Shown piece after piece: positions 54,301-55,308 of a stretch of 64,000 nucleotides of DNA. Made by a program: the position numbers and the translations under genes. Source of the stretch: Fragum whitleyi (Eukaryota > Mollusca > Bivalvia > Cardiida > Cardiidae); NCBI GenBank assembly GCA_948146395.1, contig OX411547.1:34679868-34743867 (forward strand). Direction: 5' to 3'. Every line of letters begins with the position of its first letter. Within the stretch, counting starts at the first letter, position 1. Below the pieces are notes generated by a model. It worked only from the letters and a program-made list of their open reading frames with translations. It ran no database searches and was not told where the DNA came from.

Positions 54301-55308
54301 AGTGGGAGTAGTAGTGAGAGTAGTGGGAGACCAGTGAACTACACTCGTGACCAATTGTTTGATGTTGTAGATATGGTACGCAGGGGTCCCAGAGCAGCTA
54401 AAAAGGCCACACATAGGGGACCAAGGGGTTCAGGGACAGAATTAGGCAGTATTTCAGAAAGCCCTCATAGTAGTGAACATGGTGCTCAAATCCCAGAAAG
54501 TGTCAGACCTAGTGTCATTGTAAGGGACAGACCTTTAAGGCCCCACTCATACAGGGCTGAACCCTTTATGGCAAACAGTAGATCAAGTGTAAATAGTTCA
54601 GGACATAGTAGTACCCTAAATGGGAGCAGTAGGGGTAGAGGGGACACAAGGTCCCTACCAAGGGAGGATTTAACACCGGACTCTGTAAGTAGTGGTATAG
54701 GAAGTAGAAACACGTCCTCACAACTAACTGGTTCATCTTTACATTCCCGACCATCGAGACTCGGATCAAATTTAACGTCCCAGGATCATGATATGAGTGA
54801 AGACTCGGCTTTGCCTCTCCTAGATTATCCGTCACAATTGAGAAAAGATATATCAGGGGATGAAAATTACGAGTTTGATTCATATAATGCTGTGGAGTCA
54901 GATTTACTTGAAGCTTTGCGTAATTATCGTGAAGTTAATAACGGAAATGAAGATTTGTTAAGTGCTTTACAAGAGGGTCTTAGTACAGGTGGGATGTTTG
55001 CTGAACTTTACCCAAAGCCAAGCAAACAAAGTCGATACTCAGACTCTGAGAAAAGATTTGAGAAATTACGGGGAGAATTTCACAAATATCGTGAAAAACA
55101 GAGACGATCTTCAGCTATGTCTGGTTCACCGAATACAAGTGCTAGAGAGGTTAGGTCAGGGGACAATACTTTTACCGATTCAAAAGGGAATTTGTCAAGA
55201 GGGTCGTCTAATAACAATTATTCCAATTTGGGCTATGACTATTATGGAGGAAAGGGAGAGAACTCTAGTTACTTTAAAGCTGGTCCAATGGATAGTGACA
55301 TGTTATAA
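6119..55308 (+). CDS. tutl/IGSF9: IgSF9/turtle-family cell adhesion receptor, 5'-incomplete, 14 exons in window
   Basis: Joined exons: 6119-6394, 10810-10918, 11537-11727, 12570-12845, 14671-14786, 15420-15573, 19145-19253, 19901-20082, 29631-29714, 30838-31146, 32560-32607 (optional), 35770-35907, 38924-38966, 53247-55308. They give 4097 nt, in frame throughout, about 1365 residues. Order: Ig2 (1-92), Ig3 (93-192), Ig4 (193-284), Ig5 (285-374), FN3-1 (375-471), linker (472-499), FN3-2 (500-602), stalk (603-628), TM (about 629-652), tail (653-1365). The family (Drosophila turtle, vertebrate IGSF9/IGSF9B/Dasm1) comprises plasma-membrane homophilic adhesion molecules acting in dendrite branching, axon tiling and synapse maturation. 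Assignment rests on domain order, the Ig3 blocks W-Y-K-D-N and C-R-P-S-N-G, the S-A-Y-L-N-V-T strand, and the tail block DENYEFDS. The first exon starts in phase 1, so signal peptide and Ig1 lie upstream of the window. Function is inferred from homology. Confidence 0.93.
6467..6549. mobile_element. foldback element, GATGGCTCAG family, diverged
   Basis: Outer ends 'ttgatggctcagtg' and 'cactctgatccatcgat' are inverted. The arms around 'gtcacttcctatatatatgg' are decayed relative to other copies. It lies 70 bases after the Ig2 exon. Confidence 0.65.
6961..7023. repeat. near-perfect 29-bp-arm hairpin
   Basis: Arms 6961-6989 and 6995-7023 pair with one T.G position around a 5-base loop 'ttaat'. 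The core is 'cagaaaagaattgaagactg'. The surrounding 6550-7710 is otherwise unremarkable AT-rich intron. Confidence 0.9.
7918..8760. mobile_element. unclassified CpG-rich insertion
   Basis: Base composition differs sharply from the rest of the window: CG dinucleotides are common (for example 'gaacggcgccgaaaag', 'cccaacgccgcggcgaat') whereas introns here are CpG-poor. Its beginning ('tctgacttgcatatag', 'gcgtgtgaaaaagtaaaccc'-like) recurs at 63855-63975. No ORF over 71 codons. The 3' boundary is uncertain. Confidence 0.5.
9028..9570 (+). mobile_element. HINE-like element, AGCTCACCTGAGCAC type
   Basis: Opens with the 5' hairpin 'cacctgagcacgaagtgctc'. It ends 'caggtgagcgatctag', palindrome AGGACCATCTTGGTCCT and CTTGT|T. 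It is nested inside the element at 7711-10468. Confidence 0.7.
10810..10918 (+). CDS. tutl/IGSF9: exon: Ig3 domain, N-terminal half
   Basis: A 109-nt exon (phase 1 to 2) lies between acceptor taattacag and donor gtaagt. It carries the first Ig Cys in VVFTCQARGYPSN and an N-glycosylation sequon N-I-T just before the core Trp, which is split across the intron. Human IGSF9 has a very similar stretch (C-H-A-E-A-Y-P-A-N-L-T-Y-S-W), supporting assignment to Ig3. A Met-initiated reading that begins upstream at 10707 is intronic. Confidence 0.93.
11537..11727 (+). CDS. tutl/IGSF9: exon: Ig3 domain, C-terminal half
   Basis: A 191-nt exon (phase 2 to 1) completes the split Trp and continues YKDNVNV, then RIQILENTGSLLI, then the second Cys in GWYSCRPSNG. 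It ends with SAYLNVT before donor gtatgt. The spacing and the C-x-P-S-N-G and S-A-Y-L-x-V blocks match IGSF9 Ig3 closely. Together with the previous exon it makes a 300-nt phase 1-1 module interrupted at the conserved Trp. A second N-x-T sequon may form at the exon end (N-V-T). Confidence 0.94.
11738..11870 (+). mobile_element. MITE fragments, TTAACCCTTGTCATGCTGAA family
   Basis: Two near-copies of 'agagtatttctgctttatga' followed by 'aaagatcagcct' lie head to tail right after the Ig3 donor, separated by 'aaccttgtcatgctgaacac'. This looks like partial tandem insertion or slippage of one MITE. Confidence 0.5.
11985..12170. mobile_element. GAGTACCCAC-family foldback MITE
   Basis: Left end 'gagctacagatagagggggt', right end 'taccccctctcatctataac', core 'gacaattcaaatgagtaccc'. 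The left inner arm is partly deleted. Other copies: 14403, 35268, 38558, 41137. Confidence 0.7.
12570..12845 (+). CDS. tutl/IGSF9: exon: Ig4 domain
   Basis: A 276-nt phase 1-1 exon runs from acceptor ccttgtag to donor gttaga. It encodes the first Cys in SLDCPVDANPP, the core Trp in VIWTKNG and the second Cys in GGFRCTAVSSFGTG. The usual Tyr two residues before the Cys is replaced by Phe. IGSF9 Ig4 has the matching C-P-V-x-A-N-P-P and S-W-T-K-D-G blocks. Length is identical to the Ig2 exon. Confidence 0.94.
12988..13266 (+). mobile_element. tRNA-headed SINE (V-SINE/RUDI-like) with 10-bp target duplication
   Basis: Carries 'cagttggtagcgcctcggac', 'tgtcaatctagagg', the central block 'gctaggaaaggatgtgatgg' and a (CAAT)-like tail. 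CACTACTCAA flanks it at 12978-12987 and 13267-13276. Box B has decayed relative to the copy at 41405. Confidence 0.8.
13277..14402 (+). other. intron, mostly unassigned
   Basis: Contains a foldback 'caataaatcctatattttca' / 'tgaaaatataggttttgttg' (about 13373-13425) and, from 13990, a decayed repeat ('aagctatcagaccttctaga', 'gggataactctagaag') related to 18640-18925 and 56081-56330. No exon seen. Confidence 0.5.
14403..14596. mobile_element. GAGTACCCAC-family foldback MITE
   Basis: Left end 'gatacagatagagggggtaa'. Central inverted core is 'ggtactcatttgaatcgtct' against 'gacgattcaaatgagtacc'. Right end is 'tatctctccctcag'. It ends about 75 bases before the Ig5 acceptor. Confidence 0.75.
14671..14786 (+). 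CDS. tutl/IGSF9: exon: Ig5 domain, N-terminal half
   Basis: A 116-nt exon (phase 1 to 0) follows acceptor catgtttcag and reads DPPRFTVRP, then the first Cys in VEIPCAAVGTP and the core Trp in ITWRR. The donor gtatac follows the AGG codon. IGSF9 Ig5 has the matching I-P-C-S-A-Q-G-D-P-P-P block. An overlapping Met-initiated reading from 14548 is out of frame with the domain. Confidence 0.92.
15310..15389. repeat. foldback hairpin just upstream of the Ig5 second-half exon
   Basis: 'cacaaaactttatcaaaatt' to 'agaaagttcaataa' pairs with 'ttattgaactttct' to 'taagttttgtg' with few mismatches and a 3-base loop. It ends 30 bases before the acceptor. Confidence 0.85.
15420..15573 (+). CDS. tutl/IGSF9: exon: Ig5 domain, C-terminal half
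   Basis: A 154-nt exon (phase 0 to 1) has acceptor tttccacag and donor gtaagt. It carries NGNLSIRSLQKSDHG, the second Cys in YECEASNEV and the last strand ending IVIQ. IGSF9 has the equivalent W-E-C-S-A-S-N-A-V block at the end of Ig5. An 80-base foldback (15310-15389) ends only 30 bases before the acceptor. Confidence 0.94.
15574..16304 (+). other. intron, no gene
   Basis: Unassigned AT-rich sequence. 'gggtataagtccgctttgtg' at about 15995 matches the 3' end of the repeat at 58150-58852, so this is probably a decayed relic of that family. Confidence 0.45.
16305..16395. mobile_element. foldback element, GATGGCTCAG family
   Basis: Outer ends 'ttgatggctcagtgtg' and 'gtgctgatccattgaa'. Right arm 'ttataggcagttacaactgt' is intact, and the left arm is diverged with a 10-base loop insertion. 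Confidence 0.7.
16421..16653. mobile_element. MITE, TTAACCCTTGTCATGCTGAA family, full length
   Basis: Left end 'ttaacccttgtcatgctgaa' and right end 'ttcagcatgacaagggttga' are nearly perfect inverted repeats. Interior 'agactaagatcagaatgcct' and 'gcagactgatctttgtctat' form the central hairpin. Confidence 0.85.
16654..18211 (+). other. intron, no gene; decayed repeats
   Basis: Contains the perfect palindrome at 17280-17344 and, at 17545-17800, a decayed HINE-like segment ('gacgctcttgtgggtaggtg', 'ccgggagtataactttgttg', 'attttgccctgttggtttta') related to 20385-20650 and 23035-23890. Confidence 0.5.
17280..17344. repeat. perfect palindrome, 32-bp arms, 1-base centre
   Basis: Left arm 17280-17311 (starts 'tttagtgcaagactgtacta') is the exact reverse complement of the right arm 17313-17344 (ends 'tacagtcttgcactaaa'). 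Confidence 0.97.
18212..18451. mobile_element. MITE, GAGCCTGTGTG-ended family
   Basis: Ends 'agcctgtgtgaggtttccaa' and 'gtcacacacaggctc' are inverted, as are inner 'caatttcaaat' and 'attgttg'. The core is a hairpin 'aaagactctgaccagcctgt' / 'cagtctgaccagagtcttca'. Other copies: 29919-30112, 55700-55907 and 55928-56060. Confidence 0.8.
18640..18925 (+). repeat. decayed HINE-like repeat
   Basis: 'gatatctctggttctactg', 'ggcattcact', 'aagggggataact' and the ending 'gggcagtgctcttgttt' match the repeat at 56081-56330. The TCTTGTT end resembles the HINE-like elements. Confidence 0.5.
19145..19253 (+). CDS. tutl/IGSF9: exon: FN3-1, N-terminal half
   Basis: A 109-nt exon (phase 1 to 2) after acceptor tctgtacacag opens NTTPHAPYNVSVEP. 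It contains the FN3 core Trp in ATVRWIPAY and ends in the split Trp of YFLIW. IGSF9 has the matching T-S-P-H-V-V-T-N-V-S-V start and A-N-V-S-W-E-P core. The sequons N-T-T and N-V-S are present. Confidence 0.93.
19393..19688 (+). repeat. 52-bp direct repeat flanking a MITE
   Basis: 19393-19444 and 19637-19688 both read 'agctgactcaacaaatctt' followed by 'atcaaccaaga' and end 'gagcagac', with few differences. The MITE at 19448-19632 fills the space between them. Confidence 0.85.
19448..19632 (-). mobile_element. MITE, TTAACCCTTTGCTGTT family, truncated, inverted
   Basis: 'ctttcctgttttacaaaatt', 'gtagggtagaaaatag' and the hairpin 'gaagaaattgcttgtcagaa' are the reverse complement of the copy at 50393-50622. 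It stops at 'tgattgagaaaac' (complement), lacking the other terminus. Confidence 0.75.
19901..20082 (+). CDS. tutl/IGSF9: exon: FN3-1, C-terminal half
   Basis: A 182-nt exon (phase 2 to 1) lies between acceptor tgttttacag and donor gtaaag. It encodes the FN3 F-G region: LEPDTLYEFKVMARNELGSG, then Y-S-E-T-V. The IGSF9 counterpart is L-Q-P-H-T-Q-Y-Q-F-S-V-L-A-Q-N-K-L-G-S-G. An N-T-T sequon precedes it. Confidence 0.95.
20134..20211. mobile_element. foldback element, GATGGCTCAG family, intact arms
   Basis: Arms 'aaacagttgtaactgcctat' and 'ataggcagttacaactgttt' are perfect complements around a 'atgttt' loop. It sits about 50 bases after the FN3-1 exon. Confidence 0.85.
20385..20650 (+). repeat. 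decayed HINE-like segment (CGGAGCATAACTCTG type)
   Basis: 'gtctggagcataactctgcc', 'ccttatgtccgactgact' and 'ctccctttgttgtttttcat' match the better preserved element at 23035-23890. Confidence 0.55.
20936..21415 (+). mobile_element. degenerate HINE-like element, AGCTCACCTGAGCAC type
   Basis: Begins 'actcgcttgagcacattg' and ends 'caggtgagcaatctagggtc'. The interior shares 'ggggccttaatgacaaatt' and 'ttcatgaaacttggtaagaa' with the 300-bp array at 46053-49040. Confidence 0.6.
21416..22279 (+). other. intron, no gene
   Basis: AT-rich and unassigned apart from a very diverged GAGTACCCAC-family relic at about 22125-22275 ('agagctacagacaaagggag'). Confidence 0.4.
22280..22627. mobile_element. pogo/Tigger-like MITE
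   Basis: Left end TACAGTCAATCTTG followed by 'ttcaagcgaccac'. The right end read on the minus strand is TACTGTAAAACTTG followed by 'tattaacgacc'. CAGT-type ends next to TA are typical of the pogo/Tigger group; class inferred. Confidence 0.55.
23035..23890 (+). mobile_element. HINE-like element with ~160-bp tandem repeats (CGGAGCATAACTCTG type)
   Basis: A GTCCGGCGTCCGGC run near 23075 leads into four tandem units with 'gagtgcagtgcacaagaacc', 'agttattgccctttgttgtt' and 'agctaggatcatgaaac'. The 136-codon minus-strand ORF at 23260-23670 is a repeat artefact: it reads the same ~53-residue block two and a half times. Confidence 0.65.
24197..24260. repeat. near-perfect 30-bp-arm hairpin
   Basis: 'gaacttaaagcttgtcctag' with 'gtcatggttt' pairs with 'aaaccatgtcctaggacaag' and 'ctttaagttc' around 'taag', with one mismatch. 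Confidence 0.93.
24655..24732. mobile_element. foldback element, GATGGCTCAG family, AAGTGCC subtype
   Basis: 'ttgagggatcagtgc' and 'tgttgacccc' are the ends. Arms 'tattgtaagtgcctat' and 'taggcacttataatgg' share the G/C swap also seen at 42101. Confidence 0.75.
25440..25700. mobile_element. foldback MITE (GTTGGCAA family)
   Basis: 'cagctgttggcaagtaatac' with 'cccgctttgcat' pairs with 'atgtgtaaagtggggtacaa' and 'tttgccaacagtttg'. A related diverged copy lies at 35955-36090. Confidence 0.6.
25701..27690 (+). other. intron, no gene
   Basis: AT-rich and unassigned. 25870-26080 holds a weak foldback ('ataaaacttttctcaggctc' / 'gagaaaagttttataacctc'). 26640-26950 is a decayed coding-free repeat relic ('catggtcatagttcaaggtc', 'catctgcaggtgcccattcc'). 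Confidence 0.4.
27696..28876 (+). mobile_element. HINE-like element, AGCTCCACTGGC type
   Basis: Starts after TTTTT with AGCTCCACTGGCCGAAGGCCAGCGAGCT (two short palindromes, 27696-27723). Six degenerate ~185-bp units follow ('ctgaaccactgggccgattt', 'gaatgttccttgggtgaccc', 'gggcgtggcagggcggggct'). It ends 'agccagtggagcgatacagg', palindrome 'ggccctctttggcc' and TCTTGT|T. Confidence 0.7.
28877..29336 (+). other. intron, no gene
   Basis: No recognisable element or exon in this AT-rich stretch. Confidence 0.4.
29337..29416. mobile_element. foldback element, GATGGCTCAG family, AACTCCC subtype
   Basis: Arms 'tggttgtaactccctata' and 'tatagggagttacaact' are complementary through the CTCCC/GGGAG variant. 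Confidence 0.85.
29631..29714 (+). CDS. tutl/IGSF9: exon: proline-rich linker between FN3-1 and FN3-2
   Basis: An 84-nt phase 1-1 exon lies between acceptor ctactttcag and donor gtaagc. It encodes a 28-residue non-globular segment with the core NPYLPPLPAKSL. Vertebrate IGSF9 also has a proline-rich linker at this position. The exon is symmetrical, so skipping it would keep the frame. It follows the 9.5 kb intron. Confidence 0.85.
29919..30112. mobile_element. MITE, GAGCCTGTGTG-ended family
   Basis: Ends 'gagcatgtgcatgacatttc' and 'gaaatgtcccacacaagctc'. Inner 'caacaattt' pairs with 'aaattgttg'. Core 'cagactgtgtggctgcacag' is in reverse orientation to the copy at 18212. Confidence 0.7.
30278..30350 (+). 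repeat. 18-bp minisatellite, 4 copies
   Basis: Units of 'aattttactggcttgaaa' are repeated four times, the second one altered to 'aatttttcttgcttgaaa'. The repeat is in frame as F-T-G-L-K-N, but no exon signals surround it. Confidence 0.85.
30515..30645 (-). mobile_element. tRNA-like SINE head, minus strand
   Basis: On the minus strand, 'gtggtctacagtagcg' (box A-like) and 'gagttcaattcccgg' (box B-like) lie about 35 bases apart. It does not fold as a standard tRNA. Extent uncertain. Confidence 0.4.
30838..31146 (+). CDS. tutl/IGSF9: exon: FN3-2 domain
   Basis: A 309-nt phase 1-1 exon lies between acceptor attacag and donor gtaata. It encodes a complete FN3: PRPARPFNLTAS, the core Trp in SLRWTAPNNS, the strand YIVEYNTG, and KLYKFRVFSRG near the end. 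It is the second FN3 of the turtle layout and is not interrupted, unlike FN3-1. The sequons N-L-T and N-N-S are present. Confidence 0.94.
31355..31585 (+). mobile_element. MITE, TTAACCCTTTGCTGTT family
   Basis: Nearly identical to 50393-50622 over 'gctgtttaatccctgc', the hairpin 'gaagaaattgcttctgacaa' and 'acctttgaatttggacaggt'. The right terminus is degraded. Confidence 0.8.
31683..31958 (+). repeat. decayed HINE-like segment
   Basis: 'tatgcccctgcattgatcaa', 'gtctgtctgcaaaaaccagc' and the ending 'acatcttgttt' resemble the starts and ends of the repeats at 39060-39285 and 39647-39932. Confidence 0.4.
31968..32398. mobile_element. hAT-like non-autonomous element with 8-bp target duplication
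   Basis: Terminal inverted repeat TAGTGATGGGCA / TGCCCAACACTA. The 8-bp duplication ATGAAAGC is perfect at 31960-31967 and 32399-32406. Subterminal repeats of 'ataatcgatta' type occur at both ends. An 8-bp duplication with TAGTG-type ends is diagnostic of hAT. A foldback element is nested at 32119-32196. Confidence 0.92.
32119..32196. mobile_element. foldback element, GATGGCTCAG family, nested in hAT element
   Basis: Ends 'ttgatggctcagcgtgaaac' and 'gtttcatgctgatccatgaa'. Arms are perfect through 'agttgtaactgcctata'. It is younger than the hAT-like element it interrupts. Confidence 0.9.
32560..32607 (+). CDS. tutl/IGSF9: candidate 48-nt cassette exon in the extracellular stalk
   Basis: Acceptor acattgcag and a weak donor gtacta bound 48 nt, phase 1-1. 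They encode FRAPKYSGSDFPSEE between FN3-2 and the membrane. Frame is kept with or without it, so inclusion may be alternative. There is no domain homology to confirm it. Support is only splice-site quality, exact phase and an acidic, Ser-rich composition typical of stalks. Confidence 0.55.
32799..32910. repeat. foldback, inner 27-bp arms
   Basis: Inner arms 'atacagtttaagttgtaata' plus 'tacaatt' pair with 'aattgtgtattacaactt' plus 'aaactgtat' (one mismatch). Weaker outer arms are 'gtaaattgctacttaaaaca' and 'gttataagtggcaatttac'. Confidence 0.88.
33486..34030. mobile_element. MITE, TTAACCCTTGTCATGCTGAA family, split by a ~400-bp foldback
   Basis: Left end 'acccttatcctgctgaa' at 33490, right end 'acagcatgagaagggtt' at 34013-34029, and hairpin 'cctaagatcagactgcacac' near 33950. 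Between them 33538-33915 is a second foldback: 'gggacacaggggaattgaaa' against 'gggaattccacacccctggg', with an inner hairpin 33667-33735. Confidence 0.65.
34031..35267 (+). other. intron, no gene
   Basis: AT-rich, unassigned. No exon with both splice sites in the required phase was seen. Confidence 0.4.
35268..35457. mobile_element. GAGTACCCAC-family foldback MITE
   Basis: Core 'gtgggtactcatttgaattg' against 'caattcaaatgagtacccac' is perfect. Ends 'ctgataagaggggttaaag' and 'accccctctatctgtagctc' are diverged inverted repeats. Confidence 0.8.
35770..35907 (+). CDS. tutl/IGSF9: exon: transmembrane helix
   Basis: A 138-nt phase 1-1 exon lies between acceptor atttacag and donor gtaggt. It encodes DDFGLSPTE, then a hydrophobic helix starting IGGILGGALFLVV and ending IIAILC, then the stop-transfer cluster NRRKNRKRRAKY. 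The human IGSF9 TM is likewise Gly-rich at its start and ends in an Arg-rich cluster. This fixes type I topology with the C-terminus in the cytosol. Confidence 0.95.
36487..36559. mobile_element. foldback element, GATGGCTCAG family, decayed
   Basis: 'ttgatggctcagtacaaaac' and 'gttttgttctgacc' remain as ends. The left arm 'ataagtgcctatat' has lost most of its partner. Confidence 0.65.
36660..38338 (+). mobile_element. HINE-like element with six ~160-bp tandem units
   Basis: Starts after a T run with the hairpin AGCTCACCTGAGCACgaaGTGCTCATGTGAGCT (36660-36692) and a GTCCGGCGTCCGTCC stretch. Units at about 36950-38050 contain 'accaggtgcggagcaccagg', a G-run 'gggggga', 'tagtacttttgtgaaaattt' and 'cttcttcttctgaaccagga'. 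It ends 'gggtgagcgacccag', palindrome 'ggccaacggcc' and CTCTTGT|T. Confidence 0.75.
38396..38890 (+). mobile_element. tRNA-headed SINE interrupted by two foldbacks
   Basis: Head 'cctagtgcagttggaagtgc', centre 'atttgtctcccatcaatggg', 3' part 'gttggatagtagctag', 'ttgttaggtgctctagctg'. The SINE is broken at about 38440-38521 by a foldback ('actacagcttgt' / 'agagctgtagt') and at 38558-38746 by a GAGTACCCAC MITE. Confidence 0.65.
38558..38746. mobile_element. GAGTACCCAC-family foldback MITE nested in a SINE
   Basis: 'gtacagataagaggggataa' and 'taccccctctatcttgc' at the ends, with core 'gggtactcatttgaattgtc' against 'gacgattcaaatgagtacc'. Confidence 0.8.
38924..38966 (+). CDS. tutl/IGSF9: exon: juxtamembrane cytoplasmic segment
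   Basis: A 43-nt exon (phase 1 to 2) lies between acceptor tatttgcag and donor gtaagt. It encodes NVKYLGPPGDDPR plus a split Pro codon completed by the tail exon. Phase matches exactly on both sides. The exon sits between repeat-dense introns of 3.0 and 14.3 kb. Confidence 0.87.
39060..39290 (+). repeat. decayed HINE-like segment
   Basis: 'gggggcatattgttttacca', 'aaggtcaaggtcaaatctta' and the end 'cacaccttgttta'. Family link is by resemblance only. Confidence 0.4.
39647..39932 (+). mobile_element. short HINE-like element
   Basis: Starts 'tatgcccccctttgaagaag' (partial palindrome with 'agggggtata'), has 'cggtcggtcagtcggtccat', a unit with 'agctaagatcatgaaacttc', and ends 'aaacatctcttgttt'. 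Confidence 0.5.
40020..40173. mobile_element. MITE fragment, TTAACCCTTGTCATGCTGAA family
   Basis: Right half only: 'gatcttagtctttaccatct' to 'ttcagcatgacaagggttaa'. Confidence 0.65.
40196..40336. mobile_element. pogo/Tigger-like MITE with TA flanks
   Basis: CAGTCAAACATGTC at the left and GTGCTTGACTG at the right sit between TA dinucleotides. The interior repeats 'aagcaagcagccact' and 'gcaagcacctgta' are shared with 63246-63436. Confidence 0.6.
40790..40935. mobile_element. degenerate copy of the 155-bp foldback MITE
   Basis: Shares 'gttttgggagttatgaac', 'gaggtttcctaatga' and 'ataatggttccactatctt' with the copy at 1131-1285, with several indels. Confidence 0.55.
40985..41136 (+). mobile_element. 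truncated tRNA-headed SINE
   Basis: Box B-like 'gtgagtttgaaccca' followed by 'catttgtctcccactatggg'. Its 3' part is missing, replaced by the MITE at 41137. Confidence 0.5.
41137..41346. mobile_element. GAGTACCCAC-family foldback MITE with expanded G run
   Basis: Left end 'tacagataagagaa' runs into 26 consecutive G at 41153-41178, where other copies have 4-6. Core 'gttggtactcattagaattg' against 'caattataatgagtaccaac'. Right end 'aaaataccacctatatct'. Confidence 0.85.
41405..41681 (+). mobile_element. tRNA-headed SINE, best-preserved copy, 14-bp target duplication
   Basis: Head with box A 'tagcccagttggtagc' and box B 'gggttcgatcccc'. Terminal seven bases GCCGCGG and CGGCGGC resemble an acceptor stem. 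The anticodon loop region CTGTCAA suggests a tRNA-Asp-like origin, but the anticodon stem is mispaired. Central block 'gctaggaaagaatgtggtgg', 3' tail of CAAT repeats. TCCTTCATAAATGT is perfect at 41391-41404 and 41682-41695. Confidence 0.92.
42101..42178. mobile_element. foldback element, AAGTGCC subtype, perfect arms
   Basis: 'tactattgtaagtgcctata' is matched by 'tataggcacttacaatagta', with outer ends 'cggatcagcg' and 'tactgatccc'. Differs from the copy at 32119 at three positions per arm, all compensated. Confidence 0.9.
42334..43531 (+). mobile_element. HINE-like element, AGCTCCACTGGC type
   Basis: Starts after TTTTTT with AGCTCCACTGGCTGAAAGCC. A (GTCC)n run is followed by about six ~180-bp units ('tgggcggaggtcatttctct', 'atgttatatagtggaaactt'). 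It ends 'gcctgtggagcgactc', palindrome AAGCCATTCATGGCTT and TCTAG|T, here resembling a Helitron CTAG end. Confidence 0.75.
43756..44472 (+). mobile_element. HINE-like element, AGCTCCACTGGC type, diverged
   Basis: Same start and units as 42334-43531 but decayed ('tccactagccaaaagctcta'). It ends 'caggcctgtggagcaaatcc' without a clear terminal palindrome. Confidence 0.65.
44473..45171 (+). other. intron, no gene
   Basis: AT-rich, unassigned. A fragment 'gggggtatattgctttgtac' near 44978 matches the start of the element at 39647. Confidence 0.4.
45230..46051 (+). mobile_element. HINE-like element, AGCTCGCCCGAGA type, nested
   Basis: 5' end AGCTCGCCC followed by the hairpin CCGAGAtgaaagTCTCGG. 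About three ~195-bp units follow ('gacatcattacttcatat', 'gataggctttcacc', 'caatttgaccttgacc'). It ends 'gggcgagct', palindrome GTTGTCCGCGGACAAC and TCTTGT|T. Removing it joins 'gtcaacattt' to 'tctttaaacgacatc', as in the uninterrupted paralogue near 36740. Confidence 0.85.
46053..49040 (+). repeat. tandem array of ~300-bp units, 9 copies plus degenerate end
   Basis: Units begin with 'ctttaaacgacatctcctcc' near 46053, 46354, 46652, 46953, 47254, 47555, 47855, 48156 and 48457. Each contains 'ccttgggtggtcccttatga', 'ggggccttaatgacaaattt' and 'gaggatgaagtctattgaaa'. Units 5-6 match units 8-9 more closely than their neighbours, with shared variants such as 'aacatcttcaaatgacatct'. ORFs of 72 and 106 codons here are shadows of the repeat. 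Confidence 0.95.
49181..50185 (+). pseudogene. degenerate mariner-like element
   Basis: Ends CGAGGGTGGATCA and TGATTCACCCTCG are perfect 13-bp inverted repeats. Past them, 'aatacgtggactt' faces 'aagtctacgtaatt'. The + strand from about 49590 reads, with breaks, like the N-terminal helix-turn-helix part of a mariner transposase (RAIIKFYWIYGK, then EWYKRF, then FVEDE). The DD(E/D) catalytic half is missing. Left flank ends in TA; the right TA is lost. CpG content is higher than in neighbouring intron. Confidence 0.65.
50393..50622 (+). mobile_element. MITE, TTAACCCTTTGCTGTT family, full length
   Basis: Ends TTAACCCTTTGCTGTT and AACAGGAAAGGGTTAA are inverted with small differences. Internal hairpin 'gaagaaattgctt' / 'aagcaatttcttc' is perfect. 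Related copies at 31355 and 19448. Confidence 0.85.
50623..52660 (+). other. intron, no gene; small repeat pieces
   Basis: 51305-51391 is a MITE piece ('ctattttttctgccaaagct', 'gacaagggttaaa'). 51400-51710 matches 63110-63590 and contains the foldback 'tttgaggtgaatttcctcta' / 'tagaggaaattcatctcaaa'. 50220-50330 and 50640-50820 resemble 13380-13740 in order ('tagtttcactggttaagcgg', 'tgctaatctacgattaattc'). No exon seen. Confidence 0.5.
52661..52736. mobile_element. foldback element, GATGGCTCAG family
   Basis: Arms 'acaattgtaactgcctataa' and 'taggcagttacaaatgttt' with two mismatches; the outer ends are decayed. Confidence 0.75.
52909..53155. mobile_element. MITE, TTAACCCTTGTCATGCTGAA family, full length
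   Basis: 'taacccttgtcatactgaac' and 'ttcagcatgacaagggttaa' are the ends. The centre 'atcagcctgcacatatgtgc' folds on 'gcagtctgatgttagtct'. Its right end is 91 bases before the tail exon. Confidence 0.88.
53226..53246 (+). promoter_or_regulatory. polypyrimidine tract and 3' splice site of the tail exon
   Basis: A ten-T run followed by 'atcatttcag' precedes the exon that carries half of the protein. The 14.3 kb intron upstream makes this acceptor decisive for the full-length receptor. Confidence 0.75.
53247..55308 (+). CDS. tutl/IGSF9: terminal exon: long cytoplasmic tail
   Basis: Acceptor atcatttcag follows a ten-T tract. The reading opens EYTSERSDVAQNGRRDV before the first Met at 53299, so that Met is not the start. 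The tail has 686 residues, rich in Ser, Arg and Pro. It includes a basic cluster SRKRRRQS, a PPP segment near 53940, a conserved-looking block YTRDQLFDVVDMVR near 54340, the motif DENYEFDS near 54860 followed by the helix DLLEALRNY, and a charged helix FEKLRGEFHKYREKQRR near 55060. Human IGSF9 has DENYEWDSE and a similar L-R-E-E-F-L-A-F-R-R-R-R helix at the same relative places. The C-terminus is SDML, a possible PDZ ligand. TAA stop at 55306. Confidence 0.95.

Noticed and set aside
54486..54883. Minus-strand ORFs of 75 and 105 codons in the tail exon
   Set aside because: Shadows of a Ser-rich coding exon; no homology or splice context.
53299..55308. Stand-alone 669-residue gene starting at the first Met
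   Set aside because: The reading continues upstream to a strong acceptor at 53246 in the phase left by the 38924 exon, and the protein is the IGSF9 tail.
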